Program-made: the position numbers and the translations under genes
Part shown: in pieces, positions 1-6,345 of the stretch
How positions within the stretch are numbered: the first letter of the stretch is position 1
How the letters are laid out: every line of letters begins with the position of its first letter
The notes under the pieces: model-generated
What the model was told of the DNA's origin: nothing
What the model saw: only the letters and a program-made list of their open reading frames with translations
The model's database searches: none
Assembly (NCBI GenBank): GCA_003491635.1
Contig: DNCG01000039.1
Coordinates: 1-9,269, forward strand
Length of the DNA: 9,269 nucleotides
DNA from: Actinomycetota bacterium
GTDB lineage: Bacteria; Actinomycetota; Aquicultoria; Subteraquimicrobiales; UBA9087
Reading direction: 5' to 3'

Positions 1-1
1 T

Positions 2-325
2 GGGACGAGTTTTATTCTGATAGTCCTCGTGGTACTCATCCTTATTTTTGTCTTCCTTGGCAGGCAACCCCTTTTGATGCGCATTCTTTCCCGTCTGGCT
101 GTGATTCCCTTGGTTGCTGGTATCTCTTATGAGATAATTAAATTGGCGCGAAATCACCGGGACAGCCGATTTGTTCAGGCCCTGATGGCACCGGGTCTTG
201 CGCTCCAGAAGATGACCACGTTGGAGCCCTCTTTGGATCAACTCGAGGTGGCCATCGCCTCGCTGGAGAGGCTCCTTATTTTAGAGGGCGTAAGAGACGA
301 GGATGAGGTAGAAACGCTGCCTTAA
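2..325 (+). CDS. yqhQ: DUF1385 / YqhQ-family membrane protein, C-terminal part (5' end outside window)
   Basis: The reading frame is open from the first complete codon and ends at TAA 323-325, so 107 C-terminal residues are visible and the true start lies upstream; the GTG at 29 is internal. The visible part starts GTSFILIVLVV, a membrane segment that matches the family's conserved RCGTSF-plus-hydrophobic signature. A second hydrophobic stretch follows (LSRLAVIPLVAGISYEIIKL), then ALMAPGLALQKMTTLEPSLD and an acidic tail. The PVAGISYE- and ALMAPGL..Q..TT-like motifs are typical of DUF1385. The biochemical function of the family is unknown to me; it is an integral membrane protein often encoded between rpmE and prfA, which fits its place 34 bases before prfA here. 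Family assignment is firm; role is not. Confidence 0.85.
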   Translation, partial: GTSFILIVLVVLILIFVFLGRQPLLMRILSRLAVIPLVAGISYEIIKLARNHRDSRFVQALMAPGLALQKMTTLEPSLDQLEVAIASLERLLILEGVRDEDEVETLP

Positions 326-359
326 AAATCTCGCTTTTGAAGCTGGTAAGGTGATTTAA

Positions 360-1427
360 GTGTTAGACAGATTGAAGGAAATCGAAGACAAGTACAGGGA
401 GTTAACCGATAAGCTCAGTGATCCGAAGATTCTGGCGGATGCGAAGAGGTATGCGGAGTATGCGAGGGCCCACTCCGAACTCGCCGGATTGGTGGAAAAG
501 ATCGATGATTACAGAAGGGTCCTCGATAGTATAGCTGAGGTTAAAGAGATGCTTCGTGGTGAGAAGGATCCTGAGATGGAGCGATTCCTCCACGATGAAC
601 TACACTCTCTTCAGCAGCGAGGAGAGGAATTGAAAGGGGAGCTCAAGCAAATGCTCGTCCCCAAAGATCCTCGTGATAAAAAGGATGTGATCATGGAGAT
701 CAGGGCGGGGGCCGGAGGGGAAGAAGCCAGTCTTTTTGCCACCGATCTCTATCGAATGTACACCAGGTATGCCGAGGGTCGGGGTTGGCGAACTCAGGTT
801 TTGAACAGTAGCCCATCGGATATGGGCGGTTTCAAGGAGGTCATATTCGAGGTCACCGGGAAGGGAGCTTACAGCAGGCTCAAATACGAGTCCGGTGTGC
901 ACCGTGTTCAGCGAATACCCGTGACCGAATCGGGTGGGCGCATTCACACTTCCACCGCCACCGTGGCCGTTCTCCCCGAGGCCGAGGAGGTGGAGGTGGA
1001 GGTAAATCCAAACGATCTTCGCATCGATATATTCCGTTCGAGTGGACCAGGCGGGCAATCGGTTAACACCACCGATTCGGCTGTGCGGATCACCCACCTT
1101 TCCACTGGAATAGTCGTCTCTTGCCAGGAGGAGCGCTCTCAACTCCAGAATAGGGAGAAAGCAATGCGTATTTTGAGGGCGCGGCTCTATGAAAAATTGC
1201 AGGAGGAACAGAGAGAAGAGATCGCTGAGGCCAGGCGGTTGCAGGTTGGAACCGGCGACAGAAGCGAGCGGATTAGAACCTATAATTTTCCCCAGGGAAG
1301 GGTGACCGATCACCGTATAGGTCTTACCCTTCATAATCTGGACTCTGTGCTTGAAGGAAGCATCGATGAGTTGATAGAGGAGTTGGCCGCTGCCGATAGA
1401 GCTGCAAAGCTCGAGCAGGTCGTCTAA
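360..1427 (+). CDS. prfA: Peptide chain release factor 1 (RF1)
   Basis: RF1 reads UAA and UAG stop codons in the ribosomal A site and triggers peptidyl-tRNA hydrolysis. At 355 residues the protein has normal family length. An N-terminal helical domain (about residues 1-100) is followed by the stop-codon recognition region with the PxT tripeptide as PVT at 187-189 (in RVQRIPVTESGGRIHTS), which marks RF1 rather than RF2. The catalytic GGQ loop is at 231-233 (RSSGPGGQSVNTTDSAVRITH region); its Gln is the methylation target of PrmC, whose gene comes next. Translation starts at GTG 360, with a weak AAGGTG six bases upstream. The stop TAA lies 28 bases before prmC, so the two genes are very likely co-transcribed. 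No oddities in the protein. Confidence 0.98.
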   Translation: MLDRLKEIEDKYRELTDKLSDPKILADAKRYAEYARAHSELAGLVEKIDDYRRVLDSIAEVKEMLRGEKDPEMERFLHDELHSLQQRGEELKGELKQMLVPKDPRDKKDVIMEIRAGAGGEEASLFATDLYRMYTRYAEGRGWRTQVLNSSPSDMGGFKEVIFEVTGKGAYSRLKYESGVHRVQRIPVTESGGRIHTSTATVAVLPEAEEVEVEVNPNDLRIDIFRSSGPGGQSVNTTDSAVRITHLSTGIVVSCQEERSQLQNREKAMRILRARLYEKLQEEQREEIAEARRLQVGTGDRSERIRTYNFPQGRVTDHRIGLTLHNLDSVLEGSIDELIEELAAADRAAKLEQVV

Positions 1428-1442
1428 TGGAGCTTGTCCAGG

Positions 1443-1450
1443 AAGGTGAG
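1443..1450 (+). promoter_or_regulatory. Ribosome binding site deciding the TTG start of prmC
   Basis: AAGGTGAG ends five bases before TTG 1456. It supports this rare start codon over the ATG at 1427, which overlaps the prfA stop but opens only a 22-codon frame without resemblance to PrmC. Confidence 0.6.
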
Positions 1451-1455
1451 GCTGG

Positions 1456-2331
1456 TTGTTTGAGGGAAGAGTCTCGAATCTCTCGGAAGCACTGAAGCTG
1501 GCCGCCTCTCGCTTCGAGGAGTTTGGTCTGGAAAGTTCCCTCAGGGAGGCGGAAATTTTGCTGGGAGCTGTTTTCGGTCTCCCCAGATCCAGTCTCTATG
1601 CTCACGACTCTCGGGTTTTAACCGAAGCAGAGAAGGCTTCCTGCGAGGCTATCATCGAAGAGCGCCTTAGGGGTGTGCCCACCCAGTATATCTTGGGGGA
1701 GCAACCCTTCCGCTATTTGAACCTGAAGCTCGAACCGGGTGTCTTCATCCCCCGACCGGAGACCGAGATTCTGGTCGAGTTGGTTGTTTCCTTTGCTTTA
1801 AAGGAAACCAAACCCCTCACCGTCGTTGATTTGGGAACTGGGAGCGGAGCCATCGCTTTGAGCATCGCCTATGAGGTCCCGGAGACCCTCGTCTATGCGG
1901 TGGATATATCCCCAAGCGCCCTGGAGGTGGCCAGGGTGAATGCCCGATCTCATGGTTTGGAGGAGAAGGTGGTTTTGATACGAGGCGATCTCTTCGATGG
2001 CCTGGCGGATTTGAAAGGTGAAGTGGATATCGTTGTCTCCAATCCCCCCTATGTGAGGTGCGAGGAAATGAAGAGTCTTTCTAAAGAGATTCGCGATTTC
2101 GAGCCCCTCCTGGCCCTGGATGGTGGAGTCGATGGTCTCAAATTTCATCGAAGGATCGTGAGCGAATCACCTCTCTATTTACGAGCTGGAGGGCTTCTAG
2201 CTCTCGAGGTCGGGTATGACCAGGCTGGAGCCGTTGCTGCTTTGATCGAGGAGGTTGGGTGTTTTAATGGAATTCAAATTTCCCGGGATTACGCGGGAAT
2301 CAAGCGGTTTGTGACGGCCCTCAGGCGCTGA
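1456..2331 (+). CDS. prmC: Peptide chain release factor N5-glutamine methyltransferase
   Basis: PrmC (HemK) transfers a methyl group from S-adenosylmethionine to the Gln of the GGQ motif in release factors, which raises termination efficiency. The 291-residue protein has the usual two parts: an N-terminal helical substrate-binding domain (about 1-95, with LREAEILLGAVFG) and a Rossmann methyltransferase domain. SAM motif I is VVDLGTGSGAIALSIA with Asp125 at its start, and the glutamine-binding signature NPPY lies at 196-199 (VVSNPPYV). The start is TTG 1456: an in-frame TGA sits at 1447-1449, so no start further upstream is possible, and AAGGTGAG at 1443-1450 is well placed. It follows prfA, its substrate's gene, a common pairing. 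An ATG overlapping the prfA stop (1427) is out of frame. Confidence 0.96.
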   Translation: MFEGRVSNLSEALKLAASRFEEFGLESSLREAEILLGAVFGLPRSSLYAHDSRVLTEAEKASCEAIIEERLRGVPTQYILGEQPFRYLNLKLEPGVFIPRPETEILVELVVSFALKETKPLTVVDLGTGSGAIALSIAYEVPETLVYAVDISPSALEVARVNARSHGLEEKVVLIRGDLFDGLADLKGEVDIVVSNPPYVRCEEMKSLSKEIRDFEPLLALDGGVDGLKFHRRIVSESPLYLRAGGLLALEVGYDQAGAVAALIEEVGCFNGIQISRDYAGIKRFVTALRR

Positions 2332-2358
2332 TGTATTGACCCCCAACCCGGTGGCGAA

Positions 2359-3015
2359 ATGCAAGCTAAGGTTTCAAAGATAGATCCCCAGAAACCTGAT
2401 CCTCTCCTCATTGAGGAAGCCGCTGCCCTCATCAGGGCCGGTGAGTTGGTTGTTTATCCCACGGAGACTGTTTATGGGTTAGCGGCGGATGCTTTCAATC
2501 AGCGAGCGGTGACCAAAATCTTTGAGGTGAAGGGGAGATCTTTCACGAAGCCCCTGGCGGTATGCCCGGTGAGTTTGGAGGACTTGAATTTTCTCGTCGA
2601 AGATCCCCCGTCTTTTGTGCGTGAGATAACCGAGCGCTTTTTACCCGGTCCTCTCACGCTAATTTTTAGAAGGAGTCGGGCAGTTCCCTCTTTGATTACC
2701 TGCGGTGGTGAGACCGTGGGAATAAGATTTCCCAGCAATCCCATAGCTCTATCCCTGTCGCGGGCGGTTAAAGTGCCACTTGCACTCACCAGCGCAAATT
2801 TTTCCGGTTACCCCAGTCCAGTGGTAACGGAGCAGGTTCTGGGGGGTATAGGTCGGAGGGTTGATTTGATCCTGGATGGGGGACCAACGGAGCTTAAGAC
2901 GGAATCGACCGTCCTTGATTTAACGAGGATGCCACCGGTGGTACTGCGAGAGGGAGCGATTCCGGCTCAAGAGATAGAAAGGTTTTTGAGATATATTGGA
3001 GTAAAAAGCAGTTAG
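2359..3015 (+). CDS. tsaC: L-threonylcarbamoyladenylate synthase (TsaC/YwlC/Sua5 family, short form)
   Basis: The enzyme makes threonylcarbamoyl-AMP from threonine, bicarbonate and ATP, the first step of the t6A modification at position 37 of ANN-decoding tRNAs. The 218 residues cover the YrdC-like catalytic domain: GELVVYPTETVYGLAADAF near the N-terminus, the KxR motif as KGR at 58-60 followed by SFTKPLAV, and the SxN motif as SAN at 145-147 (TSANFSG), with TESTVLD and VLREGAI near the end. It lacks the extra C-terminal Sua5 domain of the ~340-residue forms. ATG 2359 is the only plausible start, as upstream in-frame codons give no start before the stop at 2329; its ribosome site is weak (GGTGGCGA). 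The gene lies 27 bases behind prmC in a presumed operon. Confidence 0.95.
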   Translation: MQAKVSKIDPQKPDPLLIEEAAALIRAGELVVYPTETVYGLAADAFNQRAVTKIFEVKGRSFTKPLAVCPVSLEDLNFLVEDPPSFVREITERFLPGPLTLIFRRSRAVPSLITCGGETVGIRFPSNPIALSLSRAVKVPLALTSANFSGYPSPVVTEQVLGGIGRRVDLILDGGPTELKTESTVLDLTRMPPVVLREGAIPAQEIERFLRYIGVKSS

Positions 3016-3033
3016 TTGCCAGTCATCAGGCAT

Positions 3034-3051
3034 CCTTCGACAAGCTCAGGA
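3034..3051 (+). repeat. Short dispersed intergenic repeat, copy 1 (CTTCGAC..GCTCAG type)
   Basis: CCTTCGACAAGCTCAGGA sits in the 75-base gap between tsaC and the phosphatase gene. I recognise this string from memory as a recurrent intergenic sequence in many environmental bacterial genomes; its mechanism of spread is not known to me. It is followed by a small tandem-like CCAGGAACCAGGAA. A related copy with the core CTTCGAC..AGCTCAG/GAGCTCAG occurs at 6245-6260. Confidence 0.5.
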
Positions 3052-3090
3052 CAAGCCAGGAACCAGGAATTGTGAGAGTGGGAAAGCAGA

Positions 3091-3756
3091 ATGGACATCC
3101 TTTTCGTGTGCACGGGTAACACCTGTAGGAGCAACATGGCAGAGGCCCTGTTCCGGGACATTCTGGAGAAGGATTCGAGGGCACGCCACTTGGATATTAA
3201 AATCCACTCGGCTGGAACCGGGGCAGTAGAGGGTTTAAGCTCGGCTCCCCTGGCCGTTGAGGTTTTAAAGGAGAGGGAAATCGATCTAAGTTCTCATAGG
3301 ACGAAAGCGCTTTTCCCGGACATGGTCGAGCGAGCTGATCTGATTTTTACCATGAGCAAGCGGCACAAGGATGAGGTGCTCAGGATGGCACCCCGGGCGA
3401 AGGATAAGGTCTTTATTTTGAAGGAGTTCACCAGCTTAAAGGATTTAATGAAGGCCGCTTTAAATTCTTCAGTGGAGGTGGGTGGGGATCTTTCAAGAAA
3501 GGTGAAGGAGTTGAAGCGTATCCACGGCGACACTCGGGAAAGGTTCGAGGAGATTGAGGAAGAGATGGGTGCGTTGAGAGAGTCCTTGCCCCAAAGTTTG
3601 AAGGAGAAGGGCGAGCGCTTCTTCAGACCGTCCGAGGATCCCTTCAGATTTGACATCGCTGACCCGGTTGGTAAGGATATCCAGGCTTACAGGAAGTGTG
3701 TGGAGGAGTTGGAGAGCGAGCTCCTGAAACTGGCGGAGTTGTTGATGGGTGCTTGA
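3091..3756 (+). CDS. ywlE: Low-molecular-weight phosphatase, YwlE-like (protein-arginine or -tyrosine phosphatase) with an insertion
   Basis: The N-terminus carries the family's CX5R phosphate loop, VCTGNTCRS, with nucleophile Cys7 and Arg13. Thr11 in this loop is the residue linked in Bacillus YwlE to preference for phospho-arginine, so a protein-arginine phosphatase is the likelier role, acting in the cytoplasm against arginine kinase marks. Further family landmarks are IHSAGTGA, SSHRTKAL, ADLIFTMSKRHKDEV and VFILKEF (110-113). The catalytic acid of the DP motif is Asp191 (DIADPVG). In the ordinary ~150-residue family only a handful of residues separate LKE(Y/F) from that motif; here about 75 do, giving 221 residues in all. 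The extra segment (about 114-187) is rich in Lys, Glu and Arg and looks helical. The core assignment is firm; exact substrate is inferred. Confidence 0.9.
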   Translation: MDILFVCTGNTCRSNMAEALFRDILEKDSRARHLDIKIHSAGTGAVEGLSSAPLAVEVLKEREIDLSSHRTKALFPDMVERADLIFTMSKRHKDEVLRMAPRAKDKVFILKEFTSLKDLMKAALNSSVEVGGDLSRKVKELKRIHGDTRERFEEIEEEMGALRESLPQSLKEKGERFFRPSEDPFRFDIADPVGKDIQAYRKCVEELESELLKLAELLMGA

Positions 3757-3807
3757 TTAATCCTTGCTTGTTGACTATTCTGGAAATTACCCAAACTCAG
3801 GTTTTCC

Positions 3808-3813
3808 AGGGGG
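3808..3813 (+). promoter_or_regulatory. Ribosome binding site deciding the rpiB start
   Basis: AGGGGG ends four bases before ATG 3818. A 7-bp inverted repeat, CTGGAAA (3780-3786) with TTTCCAG (3803-3809), has a right arm that overlaps its first bases, so the site could be partly folded away; that effect is speculative. Confidence 0.5.
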
Positions 3814-3817
3814 CGAG

Positions 3818-4285
3818 ATGAAGGTCATCATCGGTTCCGATCACGCCGGTTATGGTTTGAAGGAGGAAATCAAAAAGTTTCTCGAGGAGCGAGGAACCAA
3901 GGTCACCGACGTGGGGACGAATGGCTTGGAATCCGTTGATTATCCGGACTACGTTGAGAAGGTAGCCTGTCCTGTGGCTAAAGGGGATTACACCCGCGGG
4001 ATTCTAGTTTGCGGGGCGGGAATCGGAATGGCCATGACGGCAAATAAGATCCCCGGGATTCGCGCGGCTGTTTGCAATGATTTATATTCTGCCAGGTGTA
4101 GCAGGAAGCACAACGATGCCAACATCCTGGCTCTGGCTGCCAGAATCATCGATGTCGACTTGGCCGTGGAGATCGTGGATGTATGGCTCAAGACGAAGTT
4201 TCTGGGGGGTCGGCATGCCCGCCGCGTGGGAAAGATAATGGAGGTAGAAAGGAAGTATTTGAGGAAAGGATTGGGGGATGAATGA
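3818..4285 (+). CDS. rpiB: Ribose-5-phosphate isomerase B
   Basis: RpiB interconverts ribose 5-phosphate and ribulose 5-phosphate in the non-oxidative pentose phosphate pathway. The protein begins MKVIIGSDHAGYGLKEEIKK, the standard family N-terminus, and is 155 residues long, close to normal. The active-site loop VCGAGIGMAMTANK holds the catalytic Cys65, and CNDLYSARCSRKHNDANILAL matches the second signature. I start it at ATG 3818 because the family N-terminus begins exactly there and AGGGGG (3808-3813) lies just upstream; the open frame runs back to a TTG at 3764, but those 18 residues have no resemblance to RpiB. The gene ends 8 bases inside glyA, implying translational coupling. Related family members use allose or galactose phosphates, but the sequence and context favour ribose 5-phosphate. 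Confidence 0.95.
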   Translation: MKVIIGSDHAGYGLKEEIKKFLEERGTKVTDVGTNGLESVDYPDYVEKVACPVAKGDYTRGILVCGAGIGMAMTANKIPGIRAAVCNDLYSARCSRKHNDANILALAARIIDVDLAVEIVDVWLKTKFLGGRHARRVGKIMEVERKYLRKGLGDE

Positions 4286-5528
4286 AATAATTCGACGGGT
4301 GGATCCCGAGGTGGCACAAGCTATGCTGAAGGAGCTCGATCGCCAGAGGAACACCCTCGAGCTGATCGCCTCCGAGAACTTTGCCAGTCTCGCTGTGATG
4401 GAGGCCCAGGGCTCCGTTTTGACGAACAAATATGCGGAGGGTTACCCGGACAGGCGGTATTACGGCGGATGCCAGCTCGTCGATGTGGCGGAGAGATTAG
4501 CGTGCGAGAGGGCGAAAGCTCTCTTCGGCGCCGAACATGCGAATGTGCAGCCACACTCCGGCTCTCAGGCCAACATGGGGGTCTACTTTGCCGTCTTGGA
4601 GCCCGGCGACAATGTGATGGGGTTGGAACTCTCTCACGGCGGTCATTTGACCACGGGTAGTCCGGTCAATTTCTCCGGCAGGCTTTATAATTTTCTTACC
4701 TATGGTGTGAACAGGGAGACTGAGCAGTTCGATTACGATGAGATTCTCTCCCTGGCGAAGAAACATAAACCCAAGTTGATCGTTGCCGGAGGAAGTGCCT
4801 ATCCTCGGAGGATAGAATTTGCTAGATTTAGGGACATAGCCGATGAGGTCGGCGCCTATCTTATGGTGGACATGGCCCACATTGCTGGTCTCATCGCGGC
4901 TGGTCTTCACCCCAATCCGGTTCCCTATGCCGAATTTGTCACCTCCACCACCCATAAAACTCTCAGGGGTCCTCGGGCTGGCATGATTCTCTGCCGAGCC
5001 GAGTTCGCTGCGGCCATCGATAAGACGATCTTTCCTGGCATCCAGGGTGGACCCCTAATGCACGTCATTGCGGCAAAAGCGGTTGCCTTCAAAGAAGCAC
5101 TCACCGGGGAGTTCAGGGAGTATCAAAGACAAGTCATCAAAAATGCCATCGCTTTGGCGGAGACGATGAAGGAATCGGGCTTTCGCTTGGTGGCTGGAGG
5201 TACCGATACCCATCTCTTCCTGGTTGATTTGACTCCCCAAGGTATCACCGGGTTGGATGCCCAAACCGCTTTGGATGAGGTGGGTATAACTGTGAACAGA
5301 AATACCATTCCCTTTGAGACGAGAAGCCCCTTTGTCACCAGTGGGATCAGGATTGGGACTCCCTCTGTGACCACGCGGGGCATGGAAGAGGGGGAGATGA
5401 GAAAGATAGGGAGTCTCATTACCAAAGTTCTCAAAAATATCGGAGACGAGGATATCTGCAGCGAGGTGCGAGGGGAAGTCAGGGAGCTCTGTGAGAAGTT
5501 TCCCCTCTACCCCGAACTAAAAAGGTAA
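4278..5528 (+). CDS. glyA: Serine hydroxymethyltransferase
   Basis: GlyA converts serine and tetrahydrofolate to glycine and 5,10-methylene-tetrahydrofolate, the main source of one-carbon units. The 416 residues match family length. Visible signatures are IASENF near the N-terminus, YAEGYPDRRYYGGCQ, the LSHGGHL segment (118-124), AGGSAYPR, the Asp-containing MVDMAHIAGLIAAG, and the pyridoxal-phosphate lysine Lys227 in TTHKTLRGPRAG. Near the C-terminus GIRIGTPSVTTRGM is also typical. Residue 126 is Thr where I expect His from the common HLTHG motif. The start ATG 4278 lies within the end of rpiB (8-base overlap), with GAGGAAAGG upstream. Its folate product is needed by thymidylate synthase, the step after the dCMP deaminase encoded next. 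Confidence 0.98.
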   Translation: MNEIIRRVDPEVAQAMLKELDRQRNTLELIASENFASLAVMEAQGSVLTNKYAEGYPDRRYYGGCQLVDVAERLACERAKALFGAEHANVQPHSGSQANMGVYFAVLEPGDNVMGLELSHGGHLTTGSPVNFSGRLYNFLTYGVNRETEQFDYDEILSLAKKHKPKLIVAGGSAYPRRIEFARFRDIADEVGAYLMVDMAHIAGLIAAGLHPNPVPYAEFVTSTTHKTLRGPRAGMILCRAEFAAAIDKTIFPGIQGGPLMHVIAAKAVAFKEALTGEFREYQRQVIKNAIALAETMKESGFRLVAGGTDTHLFLVDLTPQGITGLDAQTALDEVGITVNRNTIPFETRSPFVTSGIRIGTPSVTTRGMEEGEMRKIGSLITKVLKNIGDEDICSEVRGEVRELCEKFPLYPELKR

Positions 5529-5536
5529 AAGACAGT

Positions 5537-5720
5537 AAAGAGTGGGGAGTGGGGAGTTAATTAATAAGAAATTCGAAGCACCAAGCACCAAATTTCAAAC
5601 AAGCCGTGAAGTTATGAATACTTCACGGCAAGCACAAAATTCAAAATACAAAGCTCAAAACAATGTTTGAAACTTGGGATTTGTGATTTAGGATTTAGGA
5701 GTTCTACTCCCGACTAAGAA
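5537..5720. repeat. Nested imperfect inverted-repeat element between glyA and comEB
   Basis: The 225-base gap is far more AT-rich than the genes and has no convincing ORF. Three nested arm pairs are visible: AGTGGGGAGT (5541-5550) against ACTCCCGACT (5706-5715), 9 of 10; CCAAATTTCAAAC (5588-5600) against GTTTGAAACTTGG (5665-5677), 12 of 13; and a perfect 10-bp hairpin at 5603-5629. The hairpin is flanked by near-direct repeats starting CAAGCAC (5582 and 5629). The left end has the tandem AGTGGGGAGTGGGGAGT and the right end CCGACAACTACCGACTAA. The layout resembles a degenerate fold-back or MITE-like element, or recurrent intergenic filler known from uncultured lineages. No transposase is present. 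The element separates glyA from comEB, so an operon break or internal promoter here is possible but not demonstrated. Confidence 0.55.
5603..5629. repeat. Perfect 10-bp hairpin (7-base loop) at the core of the intergenic element
   Basis: GCCGTGAAGT (5603-5612) and ACTTCACGGC (5620-5629) are exact reverse complements around a 7-base loop. No T-run follows on either strand within reach, so it does not look like a standard intrinsic terminator, though it could still fold in the glyA transcript. Confidence 0.7.
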
Positions 5721-5742
5721 ACCGACAACTACCGACTAATTC

Positions 5743-5750
5743 AGGGGTGA
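5743..5750 (+). promoter_or_regulatory. Ribosome binding site of comEB
   Basis: AGGGGTGA with its core six bases before ATG 5754. It is a strong site immediately after the repeat element and fixes the start of the deaminase gene. Confidence 0.7.
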
Positions 5751-5753
5751 AAA

Positions 5754-6233
5754 ATGGAGCGTCCCTCTTGGGATGAGTACTTTCTGAGCATCACGGAGCA
5801 GGTCTCCACCCGCTCCACCTGTCTCAGGCGACAGATAGGGGCGATCATAGTCAAAGACAAGAGGATACTGGCTACCGGTTACAATGGTGCTCCCAGGGAT
5901 TTAAGACATTGCGCCGAGGTCGGCTGTCTCAGAGAAAAACAGAACATCTCCTCAGGGGAGAGACAAGAGCTCTGCCGGGGGCTTCACGCGGAGCAAAATG
6001 CCATCATCCAGGCTGCCCTTCATGGAATCAAGATAGAGGGATCTACCATATACTCCACCCATCAACCCTGCATTCTCTGCTCCAAGATGATAATCAATGC
6101 TGGAATCAGAGAGATCATATTCAGGGATGAATATCCCGATCCCCTGGCGGAGAGCATGTTAAAAGAGGCGGGGTTGGGACTGAAGCGGTTGATTTTCTCG
6201 GGCATAGGGCAGAGCCGCCTGCGACTCGACTGA
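5754..6233 (+). CDS. comEB: Deoxycytidylate (dCMP) deaminase, ComEB family
   Basis: This zinc enzyme deaminates dCMP to dUMP, the substrate of thymidylate synthase. The 159-residue protein has the catalytic zinc site as HAE at 78-80 (GLHAEQNAI) and PCILC at 105-109, with Glu80 as the proton shuttle and His78, Cys106 and Cys109 as ligands. The longer pattern with Cys and His before it (HCAEVGCLRE, then SGERQELCRG) is specific to dCMP deaminases and argues against cytidine, tRNA-adenosine or riboflavin deaminases. RSTCLRRQIGAIIVKD and ATGYNGAPRDL are further family hallmarks. In Bacillus the gene lies in the comE locus but is not needed for competence; in many Gram-positives it sits between glyA and tagO/wecA, as here. 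The strong ribosome site after a long gap suggests its own transcription start, which I cannot locate. Confidence 0.95.
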   Translation: MERPSWDEYFLSITEQVSTRSTCLRRQIGAIIVKDKRILATGYNGAPRDLRHCAEVGCLREKQNISSGERQELCRGLHAEQNAIIQAALHGIKIEGSTIYSTHQPCILCSKMIINAGIREIIFRDEYPDPLAESMLKEAGLGLKRLIFSGIGQSRLRLD

Positions 6234-6244
6234 GGGCTTCGAGG

Positions 6245-6260
6245 CTTCGACCGAGCTCAG
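6245..6260 (+). repeat. Short dispersed intergenic repeat, copy 2 (CTTCGAC..GCTCAG type)
   Basis: CTTCGACCGAGCTCAG lies just behind comEB and continues as CCGAGGTCCGAAG, which makes the unit partly self-complementary (CTTCG...CGAAG). It shares CTTCGAC and GCTCAG with the copy at 3034-3051. These strings recur in environmental genomes, from memory. Confidence 0.45.
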
Positions 6261-6274
6261 CCGAGGTCCGAAGT

Positions 6275-6303
6275 CCAACGCCCCGCCATCGGCGGGGCGT
6301 TGG
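6275..6303. repeat. Perfect 13-bp GC-rich hairpin between comEB and wecA
   Basis: CCAACGCCCCGCC (6275-6287) and GGCGGGGCGTTGG (6291-6303) are exact reverse complements around the loop ATC. The stem is strong enough to fold in RNA, but neither side continues in a T-run, so a classical terminator is not supported. The inner 19 bases (6280-6298) match 17 of 19 with 8802-8820 at the end of murA, showing that it belongs to a repeat family and is not a one-off structure. Confidence 0.75.
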
Positions 6304-6345
6304 CGGGCAGGCTGAGCAAAAATCACTTTAAAGCGAGATATAGAC

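Noticed and set aside
600..1334. Long minus-strand open frame of 244 codons inside prfA
   Set aside because: It lies wholly within prfA, has no recognisable family motif and follows from the codon pattern of the real gene on the + strand.
3771..3799. Promoter upstream of rpiB (TTGACT as a -35 box)
   Set aside because: No acceptable -10 hexamer lies at the right spacing, and the gene sits in a tight presumed operon.
3764..3817. In-frame TTG start giving RpiB 18 extra N-terminal residues
   Set aside because: The family N-terminus begins exactly at ATG 3818, which has AGGGGG upstream; the extra residues do not resemble RpiB and TTG 3764 has no ribosome site.
5603..5629. Intrinsic terminator after glyA
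   Set aside because: The hairpin is perfect but no T-run follows on either strand, and it lies 75 bases behind the stop within a larger repeat structure.
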